Below, piece after piece: positions 1 through 5,538 of a DNA stretch of 7,803 bases. Source of the stretch: Clostridiales bacterium (GTDB lineage Bacteria > Bacillota > Clostridia > Tissierellales > Dethiosulfatibacteraceae); contig DMAP01000114.1 of NCBI GenBank assembly GCA_003446975.1, forward strand, positions 1 through 7,803, written 5' to 3'. Made by a program: the position numbers and the translations under genes. Under the pieces are notes generated by a model that was given only the letters and a program-made list of their open reading frames with translations, did not search any database and was not told the DNA's origin. Each line of letters begins with the position of its first letter. Within the stretch, counting starts at the first letter, position 1.

Positions 1-1620
1 GTGAATAGCATTATTGCAAACTCAGTACGCAACAGCTCAATTGATGAGACACTTGGTTCTATTTCTGATGCTGCTATAGAGGCATCGTTTGGGGATTCAG
101 GAACTATCATAGCCAAGTATTTCTATGGCATGTCCCAAACAGCTAAAGGGAAAAAAGTTATGACTGTTGAGGAGTTCATTGAATCATTAAACGACTCAGT
201 GAGATATGCTTACGATGCCATCAGCCATCCACAAGAAGGTACTATTTTAACGGTCATGAGAGAGTGGGGATCGTATCTCAAACGGGAAAGAAACAAGCAT
301 CTGACTTTTGATAAACTAATCAATGCTTCGCTGCATTATGCATATGAAGTGCTTGATAAGACTAAAACCCTGTTGAAGGTCTTGTCCGAGGCGGATGTTG
401 TGGATGCAGGCGCCAAAGGCTTTGTCTGCTTTATCGAAGGATTTTATAGTTTTATGACGTCAGGTACCCTAAGTGATAAAAACATATCCCGAGTAGAAAG
501 AATTGACCATGAGAAAATAAGCCACAGCATCAAGCATCTAAATTTTAAGTTTTGCACTGAGATGACCGTTGAAGGGATTGGCGCTGATGTCCAAAATATA
601 GAACGGCTGGTTGATGGCTATGGAGATTCATCCATTGTAAATCGATATAACGACCAGATAAAAATTCACGTTCATACTGACAGGCCCCATCAACTAGCGT
701 CAGAGCTTTCAGAAATCGGGAAAATAACCTACAGCAAAGTCGACAACATGAAAATCCAGCAGGATATTGTACACAATAGGAAGTATAAAATAGCATTGTT
801 GACTGACACAATAGCAGATTTGCCAGATGAGTACATCGAAGAAAATCAAATCTACACCATACCGTTAATTATGATACATAACGGCAGTGTATACCTGGAC
901 AAATACACAACCAATGCGACAACTATCTTCAACACTTTGAAGCAGTCGTCGGATTATCCGAAATCATCACAGCCAAATGAGAAATTCATTGAAAAATCGA
1001 TGAAGTTCCTCCTGGAACACTATGATGAAGTGATCGGTATTACCATTTCATCAAAAATGAGTGGCACTTACGAGAGAATGATGCAGGCAGCACAAAAGCT
1101 TTCTGTCGATGGGAAAAGAATTGAAATTATTGATTCTTCTCTTAATTCCGGAGCCGAGGGATTGTTGGCAAAACATGCTATGGATATGATCAAGTCTGGT
1201 CTGGATTATGATGATATAGTAGACAAGCTCTATAAAACCAAGAAAGACATCAGTATTTTTGTCAAAATCCCAGATTTGAATTACGCCGCAAAAAGTGGCA
1301 GAGTTCCAAAGGTCGCAGGAATGGTTGCTGCATCCTTGGGTATTAAGCCTATGATATCTATTGATAAAGATGGTAACGGCACTGTTCTAAAAGAGTTTAA
1401 TATCAAGAAGCTTATCATAAGAATGGCTAACGAGCGAAAAATAGAAGAATACGTAATAGTTCATACCGATAATCTCCAAAAAGCCAAAGAGCTGACTGAG
1501 CATGCAGAAAAGCTTTTGGGGTTTCCACCTTTATACATAGAAAGTGTGTCTTCTATTGTATCCGCTTTTATTGGAAAAGGAGCTTACGGAATAGCATTCA
1601 GGGAGGCAGGAAATGTTTAA
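1..1620 (+). CDS. DhaL-linker-DegV fusion protein, fatty acid kinase-like (5' end outside window)
   Basis: This is the 3' part (539 codons) of a protein joining a DhaL/DAK2 kinase domain, a YloV/FakA-type middle domain and a DegV (FakB-type) lipid-binding domain. In Firmicutes, FakA phosphorylates fatty acids held by a separate DegV protein; here both parts are in one chain. Visible residues about 1-165 are the DhaL remnant, with GDSG at 31-34 (usually GNSG) and VDAGAKG at 134-140. Residues about 184-258 are the middle domain, with FCTEM at 184-188 and IHVHTDRP near 222. DegV starts near 262: TDTIADLP 268-275, SSQPN 322-326, SSKMSGTY 350-357 and a KSGRVP segment. The usual DhaL N-terminus with its metal-binding Asp motif is missing, so the GTG at position 1 is probably an internal valine codon and the gene begins upstream. 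Near the C-terminus Phe523 stands where DegV proteins usually have His. The domain call is firm; fatty acid kinase activity is inferred. Confidence 0.88.
   Translation: MNSIIANSVRNSSIDETLGSISDAAIEASFGDSGTIIAKYFYGMSQTAKGKKVMTVEEFIESLNDSVRYAYDAISHPQEGTILTVMREWGSYLKRERNKHLTFDKLINASLHYAYEVLDKTKTLLKVLSEADVVDAGAKGFVCFIEGFYSFMTSGTLSDKNISRVERIDHEKISHSIKHLNFKFCTEMTVEGIGADVQNIERLVDGYGDSSIVNRYNDQIKIHVHTDRPHQLASELSEIGKITYSKVDNMKIQQDIVHNRKYKIALLTDTIADLPDEYIEENQIYTIPLIMIHNGSVYLDKYTTNATTIFNTLKQSSDYPKSSQPNEKFIEKSMKFLLEHYDEVIGITISSKMSGTYERMMQAAQKLSVDGKRIEIIDSSLNSGAEGLLAKHAMDMIKSGLDYDDIVDKLYKTKKDISIFVKIPDLNYAAKSGRVPKVAGMVAASLGIKPMISIDKDGNGTVLKEFNIKKLIIRMANERKIEEYVIVHTDNLQKAKELTEHAEKLLGFPPLYIESVSSIVSAFIGKGAYGIAFREAGNV
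1601..1606 (+). promoter_or_regulatory. Ribosome binding site of the DUF1295 gene inside the fusion gene
   Basis: GGGAGG ends six bases before the ATG at 1613 and lies within the last codons of the upstream gene. It supports a start that overlaps the upstream stop, so the two genes are probably translationally coupled. Confidence 0.7.
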
Positions 1621-2374
1621 CAATTATCTATTAGCGATTCTTGAAATTGTGGTTTATTTCTCAATATTTTTTGTTATTGCCCAATTGAAAAACAATAATT
1701 CGATTGTCGACATCGGTTGGGGGTTGGGGTTTGTGTTGCTTTCGTGGGTAATGTTCATAAACAATCCTAATTTGGACAGAATCGTTATTCCAATAATGGT
1801 TTCCATCTGGGGGTTACGGCTCTCTTACCATATTTTTATTCGAAATTTTGGCAAGCCAGAGGATTTCAGATATGTGGACATGAGAAAATCATGGGGAGAG
1901 CATCAACGAATCAATGCATTTTTCAAGGTTTTTATGCTTCAGGGTTTCTTGCAGTTTCTAGTGGCAATGACAATCATCACGTACGGCAGTCGGATTGAGA
2001 ATGCTAGCTTAGTTGTATTTGGTGTGATGTTATTTGCTTTCGGATTGGCTTTCGAATCTATTGGAGACAAACAACTAAAAGATTTCAAAGCTGACCCCGG
2101 CAATAAGGGAAAGATTATACAAAGTGGTTTGTGGCAATATACAAGACACCCCAATTATTTTGGGGAGGCCACATTGTGGTGGGGGATTTTTTTGGTGGGA
2201 CTTGGAACAGGTGCACCGATCCATTCCATAATTGGACCACTGACTATAACGATTTTAGTAAGATTTGTTTCAGGTGTGCCATTGTTGGAGAAAAAGTATA
2301 AAGACAGACCAGACTTTATTGCGTATAAGAAAAAAACACCGGTGTTTATTCCATTTGTAGGAAAGCGAGGATAG
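1613..2374 (+). CDS. DUF1295 family integral membrane protein (steroid 5-alpha-reductase/ICMT-like)
   Basis: A 253-residue polytopic membrane protein of the DUF1295 family, related in fold to steroid 5-alpha reductases and isoprenylcysteine carboxyl methyltransferases. Visible family marks are an N-terminal membrane helix followed by SIVDIGWG (about 30-37), WGLRLSYH and an EDFRYVDMR segment (about 66-92), and the signature RHPNYFGE at 178-185, whose Arg/His/Pro/Glu residues form the cofactor-side motif in related enzymes. About six hydrophobic helices are apparent, and the length is normal for the family. The ATG overlaps the stop of the upstream fusion gene by eight bases and has a strong GGGAGG site, so the two are probably co-translated. 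DUF1295 proteins are often found near lipid-modifying genes, which fits the fatty-acid-kinase-like neighbour. Whether this one is a reductase or a methyltransferase cannot be told from sequence. Confidence 0.9.
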   Translation: MFNNYLLAILEIVVYFSIFFVIAQLKNNNSIVDIGWGLGFVLLSWVMFINNPNLDRIVIPIMVSIWGLRLSYHIFIRNFGKPEDFRYVDMRKSWGEHQRINAFFKVFMLQGFLQFLVAMTIITYGSRIENASLVVFGVMLFAFGLAFESIGDKQLKDFKADPGNKGKIIQSGLWQYTRHPNYFGEATLWWGIFLVGLGTGAPIHSIIGPLTITILVRFVSGVPLLEKKYKDRPDFIAYKKKTPVFIPFVGKRG

Positions 2375-2378
2375 TATC

Positions 2379-2720
2379 ATGGAAAGCTCAAAGTATAAGT
2401 ATTTCAAATTGTATTTTTTGATTGCAACCATTGTTTTTTCCATTTTGATTATTTATGGTGTAACCGCTAAGGATATCTTAGCTGAAGGAAGCCATATTCT
2501 CGAGGTGTATTGGGGTGTTTTTACATTTATCGATTTATATTTTATTTTCTTTGTTTTCTACTTTTGGATTGTATATCGGGAAAAGTCCTTATTGATGTCC
2601 ATTATATGGTTCCCGCTTATCATGGGAGGCGGGGCATTGATGATTGCACTATATTGTTTTATTGCCATGGTGACCTCTAAAGGTGATATGAAAAAAGTTT
2701 TGTTGGGAAAAAGAGCTTAA
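2379..2720 (+). CDS. Small DUF1475-like membrane protein
   Basis: A 113-residue membrane protein with three hydrophobic segments (about 8-27, 44-65 and 70-95). The order of a helix containing FTFIDLYF, then FWIVYREKS, then a tryptophan-containing helix with a small-residue run (MGGG) and a Lys-rich tail resembles DUF1475 proteins; this is recalled family resemblance, not a search result. The ATG lies four bases after the DUF1295 stop, with GCGAGG eight bases upstream, so it is the third gene of the same transcription unit. Its function is unknown. The context suggests an accessory part of a membrane-lipid process together with the DUF1295 protein. No signal peptidase site or catalytic motif is visible. 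Confidence 0.8.
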   Translation: MESSKYKYFKLYFLIATIVFSILIIYGVTAKDILAEGSHILEVYWGVFTFIDLYFIFFVFYFWIVYREKSLLMSIIWFPLIMGGGALMIALYCFIAMVTSKGDMKKVLLGKRA

Positions 2721-2731
2721 TCTGATAAAAT
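2703..2731 (+). promoter_or_regulatory. Candidate sigma-A promoter for the small HTH gene
   Basis: TTGGGA (2703-2708) and TAAAAT (2726-2731) are separated by 17 bases, and a TG one base before the -10 makes it an extended -10 element. It lies across the end of the DUF1475-like gene. Transcription would begin near 2738, giving a very short leader that barely includes the Shine-Dalgarno site, which counts somewhat against it. Confidence 0.4.
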
Positions 2732-2752
2732 AGAATGGTGAGGTGATAAAAA

Positions 2753-2929
2753 ATGGATGAGAAGAAAAAAGTTCTCGAGGCAATGTCTAAAGCGGGAAAG
2801 GCTTTGAAAACTGGCGAAATAGTCGAGCTATCCGGTTTGGATAAGAAAACAGTCGATAAGGTCATGAATGAGCTGAAAAAAGATGACCAAATCGTTTCGC
2901 CGAAAAGATGTTATTGGGAACCAAAATAA
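2753..2929 (+). CDS. Small winged-helix-like protein, 58 aa
   Basis: A short complete gene starting at ATG 2753 and ending at TAA 2927-2929, preceded by an excellent Shine-Dalgarno site, GAGGTGA (2740-2746), six bases from the start. The protein reads as one compact helix-turn-helix unit: an N-terminal helix with KKVLEAMSKAGKAL, then TGEIVELSGLDKKTV (about 20-34) as the helix-turn-helix, a recognition-like helix to about residue 43, and a short beta wing ending IVSPKRCYWEP. This pattern resembles minimal MarR/ArsR-like winged-helix proteins in which a second helix tests the state of the DNA or a partner. It is rich in Lys and Glu. It precedes the HerA-like ATPase gene by 23 bases and is probably co-transcribed with it. 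It may be a regulator or a DNA-binding accessory factor; the target is unknown. Confidence 0.8.
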   Translation: MDEKKKVLEAMSKAGKALKTGEIVELSGLDKKTVDKVMNELKKDDQIVSPKRCYWEPK

Positions 2930-2952
2930 ATTCTACGGGAGTGAATGGGTAG

Positions 2953-4443
2953 ATGGAGAAGATATTATTTGGAAAAGGTGATAGCCAAGTGTTCCTGCTT
3001 CCTAAAATGGCTAATCGTCACGGATTGATTGCAGGGGCTACCGGAACGGGAAAAACAGTCTCGCTGAAAGTCTTAGCGGAAGCCTTTAGCGACATGGGTG
3101 TGCCTGTATTTTTATCGGATGTCAAAGGCGATTTATCAGGACTTGGAAAGGAAGGCGTGGAAAACGCCAAGATTGTTGAGAGACTAGATTTTATTGGTAT
3201 AGAGGATTTTTCGTATGAAAAATATCCGTTGGAGTTTTGGGATGTTTTTGGGAAGAAGGGATTGCCTATCAGAACAGAAGTAAGCGAGATGGGTCCTTTA
3301 TTGCTATCAAGGTTAATGGACCTTAACGAAACCCAATCAGGAATCCTGAGCATTGCTTTTAAAATTGCTGATGACAAGGGATTGATGATCATTGACTTAA
3401 AAGACTTGAAATCCTTGCTGATGTATATAGGTGACAATGCCAATGATTTAAGAAGACAGTACGGCAATATAACCGCCCAGAGTATTGGCGCAATACAAAG
3501 AAGACTGATTGTGCTTGAGGAACAAGGCGCTGAACTGTTTTTTGGTGAACCTGCTTTGGACATCAATGATTTCATGGCCAGGGATAGGGAAGGCAAAGGG
3601 GTCATCAATATTCTCACATCAACGGAACTATACAATTATCCACAGCTCTATTCAACCTTTTTGTTGTGGCTGATGGCTGAACTATTCGAGGAGCTTCCGG
3701 AAGTGGGAGATCTTGACAAACCAAAGCTTGTGTTCTTTTTTGATGAGGCCCATCTGTTGTTTAGAAACACCCCAAAGGCATTGCTCGAAAAAATTGAGCA
3801 GGTAGTAAGACTGATAAGGTCTAAAGGGGTAGGCATTTATTTTGTGACTCAAAGTCCATCTGATGTTCCCGACAGCGTCTTGGGACAATTAGGCAATAGA
3901 GTACAGCACGCTTTGAGAGCCTTCACACCTAATGATCAAAAGGCTGTCAGAGTAGCGGCCCAGACATTCAGAACAAACCCAAACCTGAACACCATGGAGG
4001 TAATCACCCAATTGGGTGTTGGGGAAGCATTGGTATCGTTTTTGGATGAAAAGGGCATACCTGGGATAGTTGAAAGGGCATTAGTTTGTCCACCGCGGAG
4101 TCAATTTGGGTTTTTGGAAGAGAGTAAGATAAACGACCTAATAGCTTTCTCCTATATGAAAAATAAATATACCACTTCAATTGACAGGGAATCAGCCTAT
4201 GAGATATTGGAGGCTAAGGCAAAAGAGGCAGAAAGATTAGCTGAAAAAGAGGAAAGGGAAAGACAAAAAGAAAAAGAAAGACTTGAAAAAGAACGAATGA
4301 CGAAAAAGACATCAACGAGAACATCCACCTATAAAAGGCAAACAACAGTTGAAAAGACAACCAAATCCCTTATGACCGCTTTTGGAAGACAACTGGGAAA
4401 CTCATTGGCCAGAGGAATTCTTGGATCTTTGAAAAAATCCTAA
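2953..4443 (+). CDS. HerA/FtsK-type ATPase, DUF853 (YjgR) family
   Basis: A 496-residue P-loop ATPase of the DUF853 family (Escherichia coli YjgR type), related to the HerA/FtsK DNA-pumping ATPases. Residues 28-35 are the Walker A motif GATGTGKT. SDVKGDLSGL follows at about 55-64, a family hallmark. LVFFFDEAH at 259-267 is Walker B, with Asp264 and Glu265 as the acidic pair. FVTQSPSDVPDSVLGQLGNR (about 297-316) holds the sensor region. Residues about 416-447 are a highly charged Lys/Glu/Arg coiled coil, and the tail ends in the family's RGILGSL motif. Length matches the family. ATG 2953 has GGGAGTGA eight bases upstream. It is a soluble protein without membrane helices. The cellular role of YjgR proteins is not established; the fold implies an oligomeric ring ATPase that may act on DNA. 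The upstream small HTH protein is its closest partner by position. Confidence 0.93.
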   Translation: MEKILFGKGDSQVFLLPKMANRHGLIAGATGTGKTVSLKVLAEAFSDMGVPVFLSDVKGDLSGLGKEGVENAKIVERLDFIGIEDFSYEKYPLEFWDVFGKKGLPIRTEVSEMGPLLLSRLMDLNETQSGILSIAFKIADDKGLMIIDLKDLKSLLMYIGDNANDLRRQYGNITAQSIGAIQRRLIVLEEQGAELFFGEPALDINDFMARDREGKGVINILTSTELYNYPQLYSTFLLWLMAELFEELPEVGDLDKPKLVFFFDEAHLLFRNTPKALLEKIEQVVRLIRSKGVGIYFVTQSPSDVPDSVLGQLGNRVQHALRAFTPNDQKAVRVAAQTFRTNPNLNTMEVITQLGVGEALVSFLDEKGIPGIVERALVCPPRSQFGFLEESKINDLIAFSYMKNKYTTSIDRESAYEILEAKAKEAERLAEKEERERQKEKERLEKERMTKKTSTRTSTYKRQTTVEKTTKSLMTAFGRQLGNSLARGILGSLKKS

Positions 4444-4452
4444 TTTGCAACA

Positions 4453-4481
4453 TTGACTTTAAAACTATGATTTGCTAAGGT
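4453..4481 (+). promoter_or_regulatory. Candidate promoter for rubrerythrin
   Basis: TTGACT (4453-4458) is a five-of-six match to the -35 box. After 17 bases comes TAAGGT (4476-4481), a weak -10 strengthened by a TG one base upstream. An alternative reading uses TATGAT (4466-4471) with TTGCAA (4445-4450) at a short 15-base spacing. Either would give rubrerythrin expression independent of the ATPase gene. No convincing peroxide-repressor operator is visible. Confidence 0.42.
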
Positions 4482-4499
4482 GTAAATACTAAGGAAAAT

Positions 4500-4505
4500 G
4501 GAGGT
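4500..4505 (+). promoter_or_regulatory. Ribosome binding site that fixes the rubrerythrin start
   Basis: GGAGGT lies four bases before ATG 4510. Its first base is the last base of an in-frame ATG at 4498, so using that upstream ATG would place the Shine-Dalgarno site inside the coding sequence. No purine-rich site is suitably placed for 4498 except a weak AAGGA that is too close. Confidence 0.75.
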
Positions 4506-4509
4506 AAGT

Positions 4510-5088
4510 ATGGGAAGCGTAAAAGGAACTAAAACAGAACTGAACTTGTTAAAGGCATTTGCGGGTGAATCTCAAGCAAGGATGCGATACACTTTTTTTG
4601 CTGAAAAAGCAAAAGAAGAAGGGTATGAACAAATCGCGGAGCTGTTTTTGGAAACAGCCTACAATGAAAAAGTACATGCTGAGAGATTTTTCTCGTTTTT
4701 AGATAGAGGAGAAAATCTCGAAATTAATGCAGCATATCCCGCCGGTATCGTTGGCAACACGGCTGATAATCTTAAAGCAGCAGCTATGGGTGAAAACGAG
4801 GAATGGACAGAATTATACCCGACATTTGCCAAGGTTGCAGAAGAAGAGGGCTTTAAAGATGTTGCCAATGCATTTAAGTTCATCGCAAAAGTTGAGGTGG
4901 AGCATGAGATAAGATATCTGAAACTATTGGAAAATATAGAAAGCAATTTGGTTTTCAAGAAAAATGAAGTATCAAGATGGAAGTGCAGAGAATGCGGATA
5001 CGTACATGAAGGAGAGAGCTCTCTCAGAAAATGTCCCGTTTGTTTCAAACCGGAAGCTTTTTTTGAAATTAAAGAAACAAATTATTAA
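4510..5088 (+). CDS. rbr: Rubrerythrin
   Basis: A 192-residue classical rubrerythrin: a ferritin-like diiron four-helix bundle followed by a rubredoxin domain. It reduces hydrogen peroxide to water with electrons from rubredoxin or NADH-linked partners in the cytoplasm of anaerobes. Numbered from ATG 4510, the diiron ligands expected from the Desulfovibrio protein are all present: Glu20, Glu53, His56, Glu95, Glu98, Glu129 and His132. The rubredoxin iron site is Cys159, Cys162, Cys175 and Cys178 in CxxC pairs (CREC and CPVC), and the C-terminus ends shortly after as in the family. The start at 4510 rather than 4498 rests on the GGAGGT site and on the family's usual N-terminus reading M-x-S-x-K-G-T-K-T-E. 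It is preceded by a plausible promoter and probably transcribed alone. Nothing in it is truncated or unusual. Confidence 0.97.
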   Translation: MGSVKGTKTELNLLKAFAGESQARMRYTFFAEKAKEEGYEQIAELFLETAYNEKVHAERFFSFLDRGENLEINAAYPAGIVGNTADNLKAAAMGENEEWTELYPTFAKVAEEEGFKDVANAFKFIAKVEVEHEIRYLKLLENIESNLVFKKNEVSRWKCRECGYVHEGESSLRKCPVCFKPEAFFEIKETNY

Positions 5089-5111
5089 ACGTTAATCGAA
5101 CGGTTTCTAAA

Positions 5112-5144
5112 GGTTCAGATGGCGTTTCAAAAGCCAACTGAACC
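5112..5144 (+). other. Imperfect stem-loop without T-tract
   Basis: GGTTCAG (5112-5118) pairs with CTGAACC (5138-5144). After one A-A mismatch, TGGC (5120-5123) pairs with GCCA (5133-5136), leaving a nine-base loop. That is 11 paired bases in total. The sequence after it is AAAGAAC, so it is not a normal intrinsic terminator on this strand, and the complementary strand offers only three Ts. It could be a 3' end stabiliser for rubrerythrin mRNA, a protein-binding site (the arms are a DNA palindrome), or a leader structure of the PII-like gene. Confidence 0.7.
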
Positions 5145-5184
5145 AAAGAACACTGTTGATATGCGATAGCGAGGAGATGTAATA

Positions 5185-5538
5185 ATGGAGCTGCTGGTCA
5201 TTGTACTCAATAAAACAGAATACCTGACTGATATACTTGACGGATTTGTGAAAGCCGGTATAAGAGGCGCTACAATCTTGGATAGTGCGGGGATGGGGCA
5301 CCTGATTGCCAATCACTTCCCATTCTTTGCAAGCTTTGCAGATTTAGGCAATAATCGTGAACAGCACAGCAAGACAATATTCACGGTCGTAAACAGTTGT
5401 GATGAGAAGGATAACGCCTTGCTGGTAATTGATGAGGTGTTGGGAGACATATCAAAGCCTGATACAGCATTTTTATTCAGTGTGCCTGTGAATTTTATAA
5501 AAGGAATATCAATACCACCTTGTGGAGATCTGAGATGA
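5185..5538 (+). CDS. PII-like (GlnB-fold) regulatory protein, likely antiporter partner
   Basis: A 117-residue cytoplasmic protein with the beta-alpha-beta pattern of the PII superfamily. MELLVIVLNKTEYL is the first strand, followed by a helix ending in AGIRGATILDSAGMG (about 24-38), as in the strand before the PII T-loop. The second half has KTIFTVV (strand), a helix with DNALLVIDEVLGDI, and a final TAFLFSVPVNFIKGI strand matching PII beta 4 plus C-tail. The T-loop uridylylation segment with its Tyr and the GDGKIF nucleotide loop of true GlnB are absent, so this is a PII-like rather than a nitrogen-sensing protein. ATG 5185 has AGGAG eight bases upstream. Its stop overlaps the antiporter ATG (ATGA). 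By position it is probably a trans-acting regulator of that transporter; the ligand, possibly an adenine nucleotide, is unknown. Confidence 0.82.
   Translation: MELLVIVLNKTEYLTDILDGFVKAGIRGATILDSAGMGHLIANHFPFFASFADLGNNREQHSKTIFTVVNSCDEKDNALLVIDEVLGDISKPDTAFLFSVPVNFIKGISIPPCGDLR
5524..5529 (+). promoter_or_regulatory. Ribosome binding site that fixes the antiporter start
   Basis: GGAGAT lies five bases before ATG 5535, inside the end of the PII-like gene. It favours ATG 5535 over the in-frame TTG at 5520, which would put this site inside the coding region. Confidence 0.7.

Noticed and set aside
3018..3635. Minus-strand open frame of 205 codons within the ATPase gene
   Set aside because: It lies entirely opposite the Walker A half of a clear DUF853 gene. 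Its product is serine/proline-rich low-complexity sequence typical of an antisense shadow.
4201..4320. Purine-rich, A-heavy repeat-like stretch
   Set aside because: It is explained by Lys/Glu/Arg codons of the ATPase C-terminal coiled coil; no exact tandem unit is present.
4422..4440. Possible small terminator at the end of the ATPase gene (GGATC...ATCC)
   Set aside because: The stem has only four continuous pairs, lies within coding sequence and is not followed by a T-tract.
4659..5048. Minus-strand open frame of 129 codons opposite rubrerythrin
   Set aside because: It is fully inside the rubrerythrin gene, resembles no protein family I recognise, and has no convincing ribosome binding site.
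5520..5534. TTG at 5520 as the antiporter start
   Set aside because: It would place the GGAGAT ribosome binding site within the gene. ATG 5535 has correct spacing and a typical ATGA overlap.
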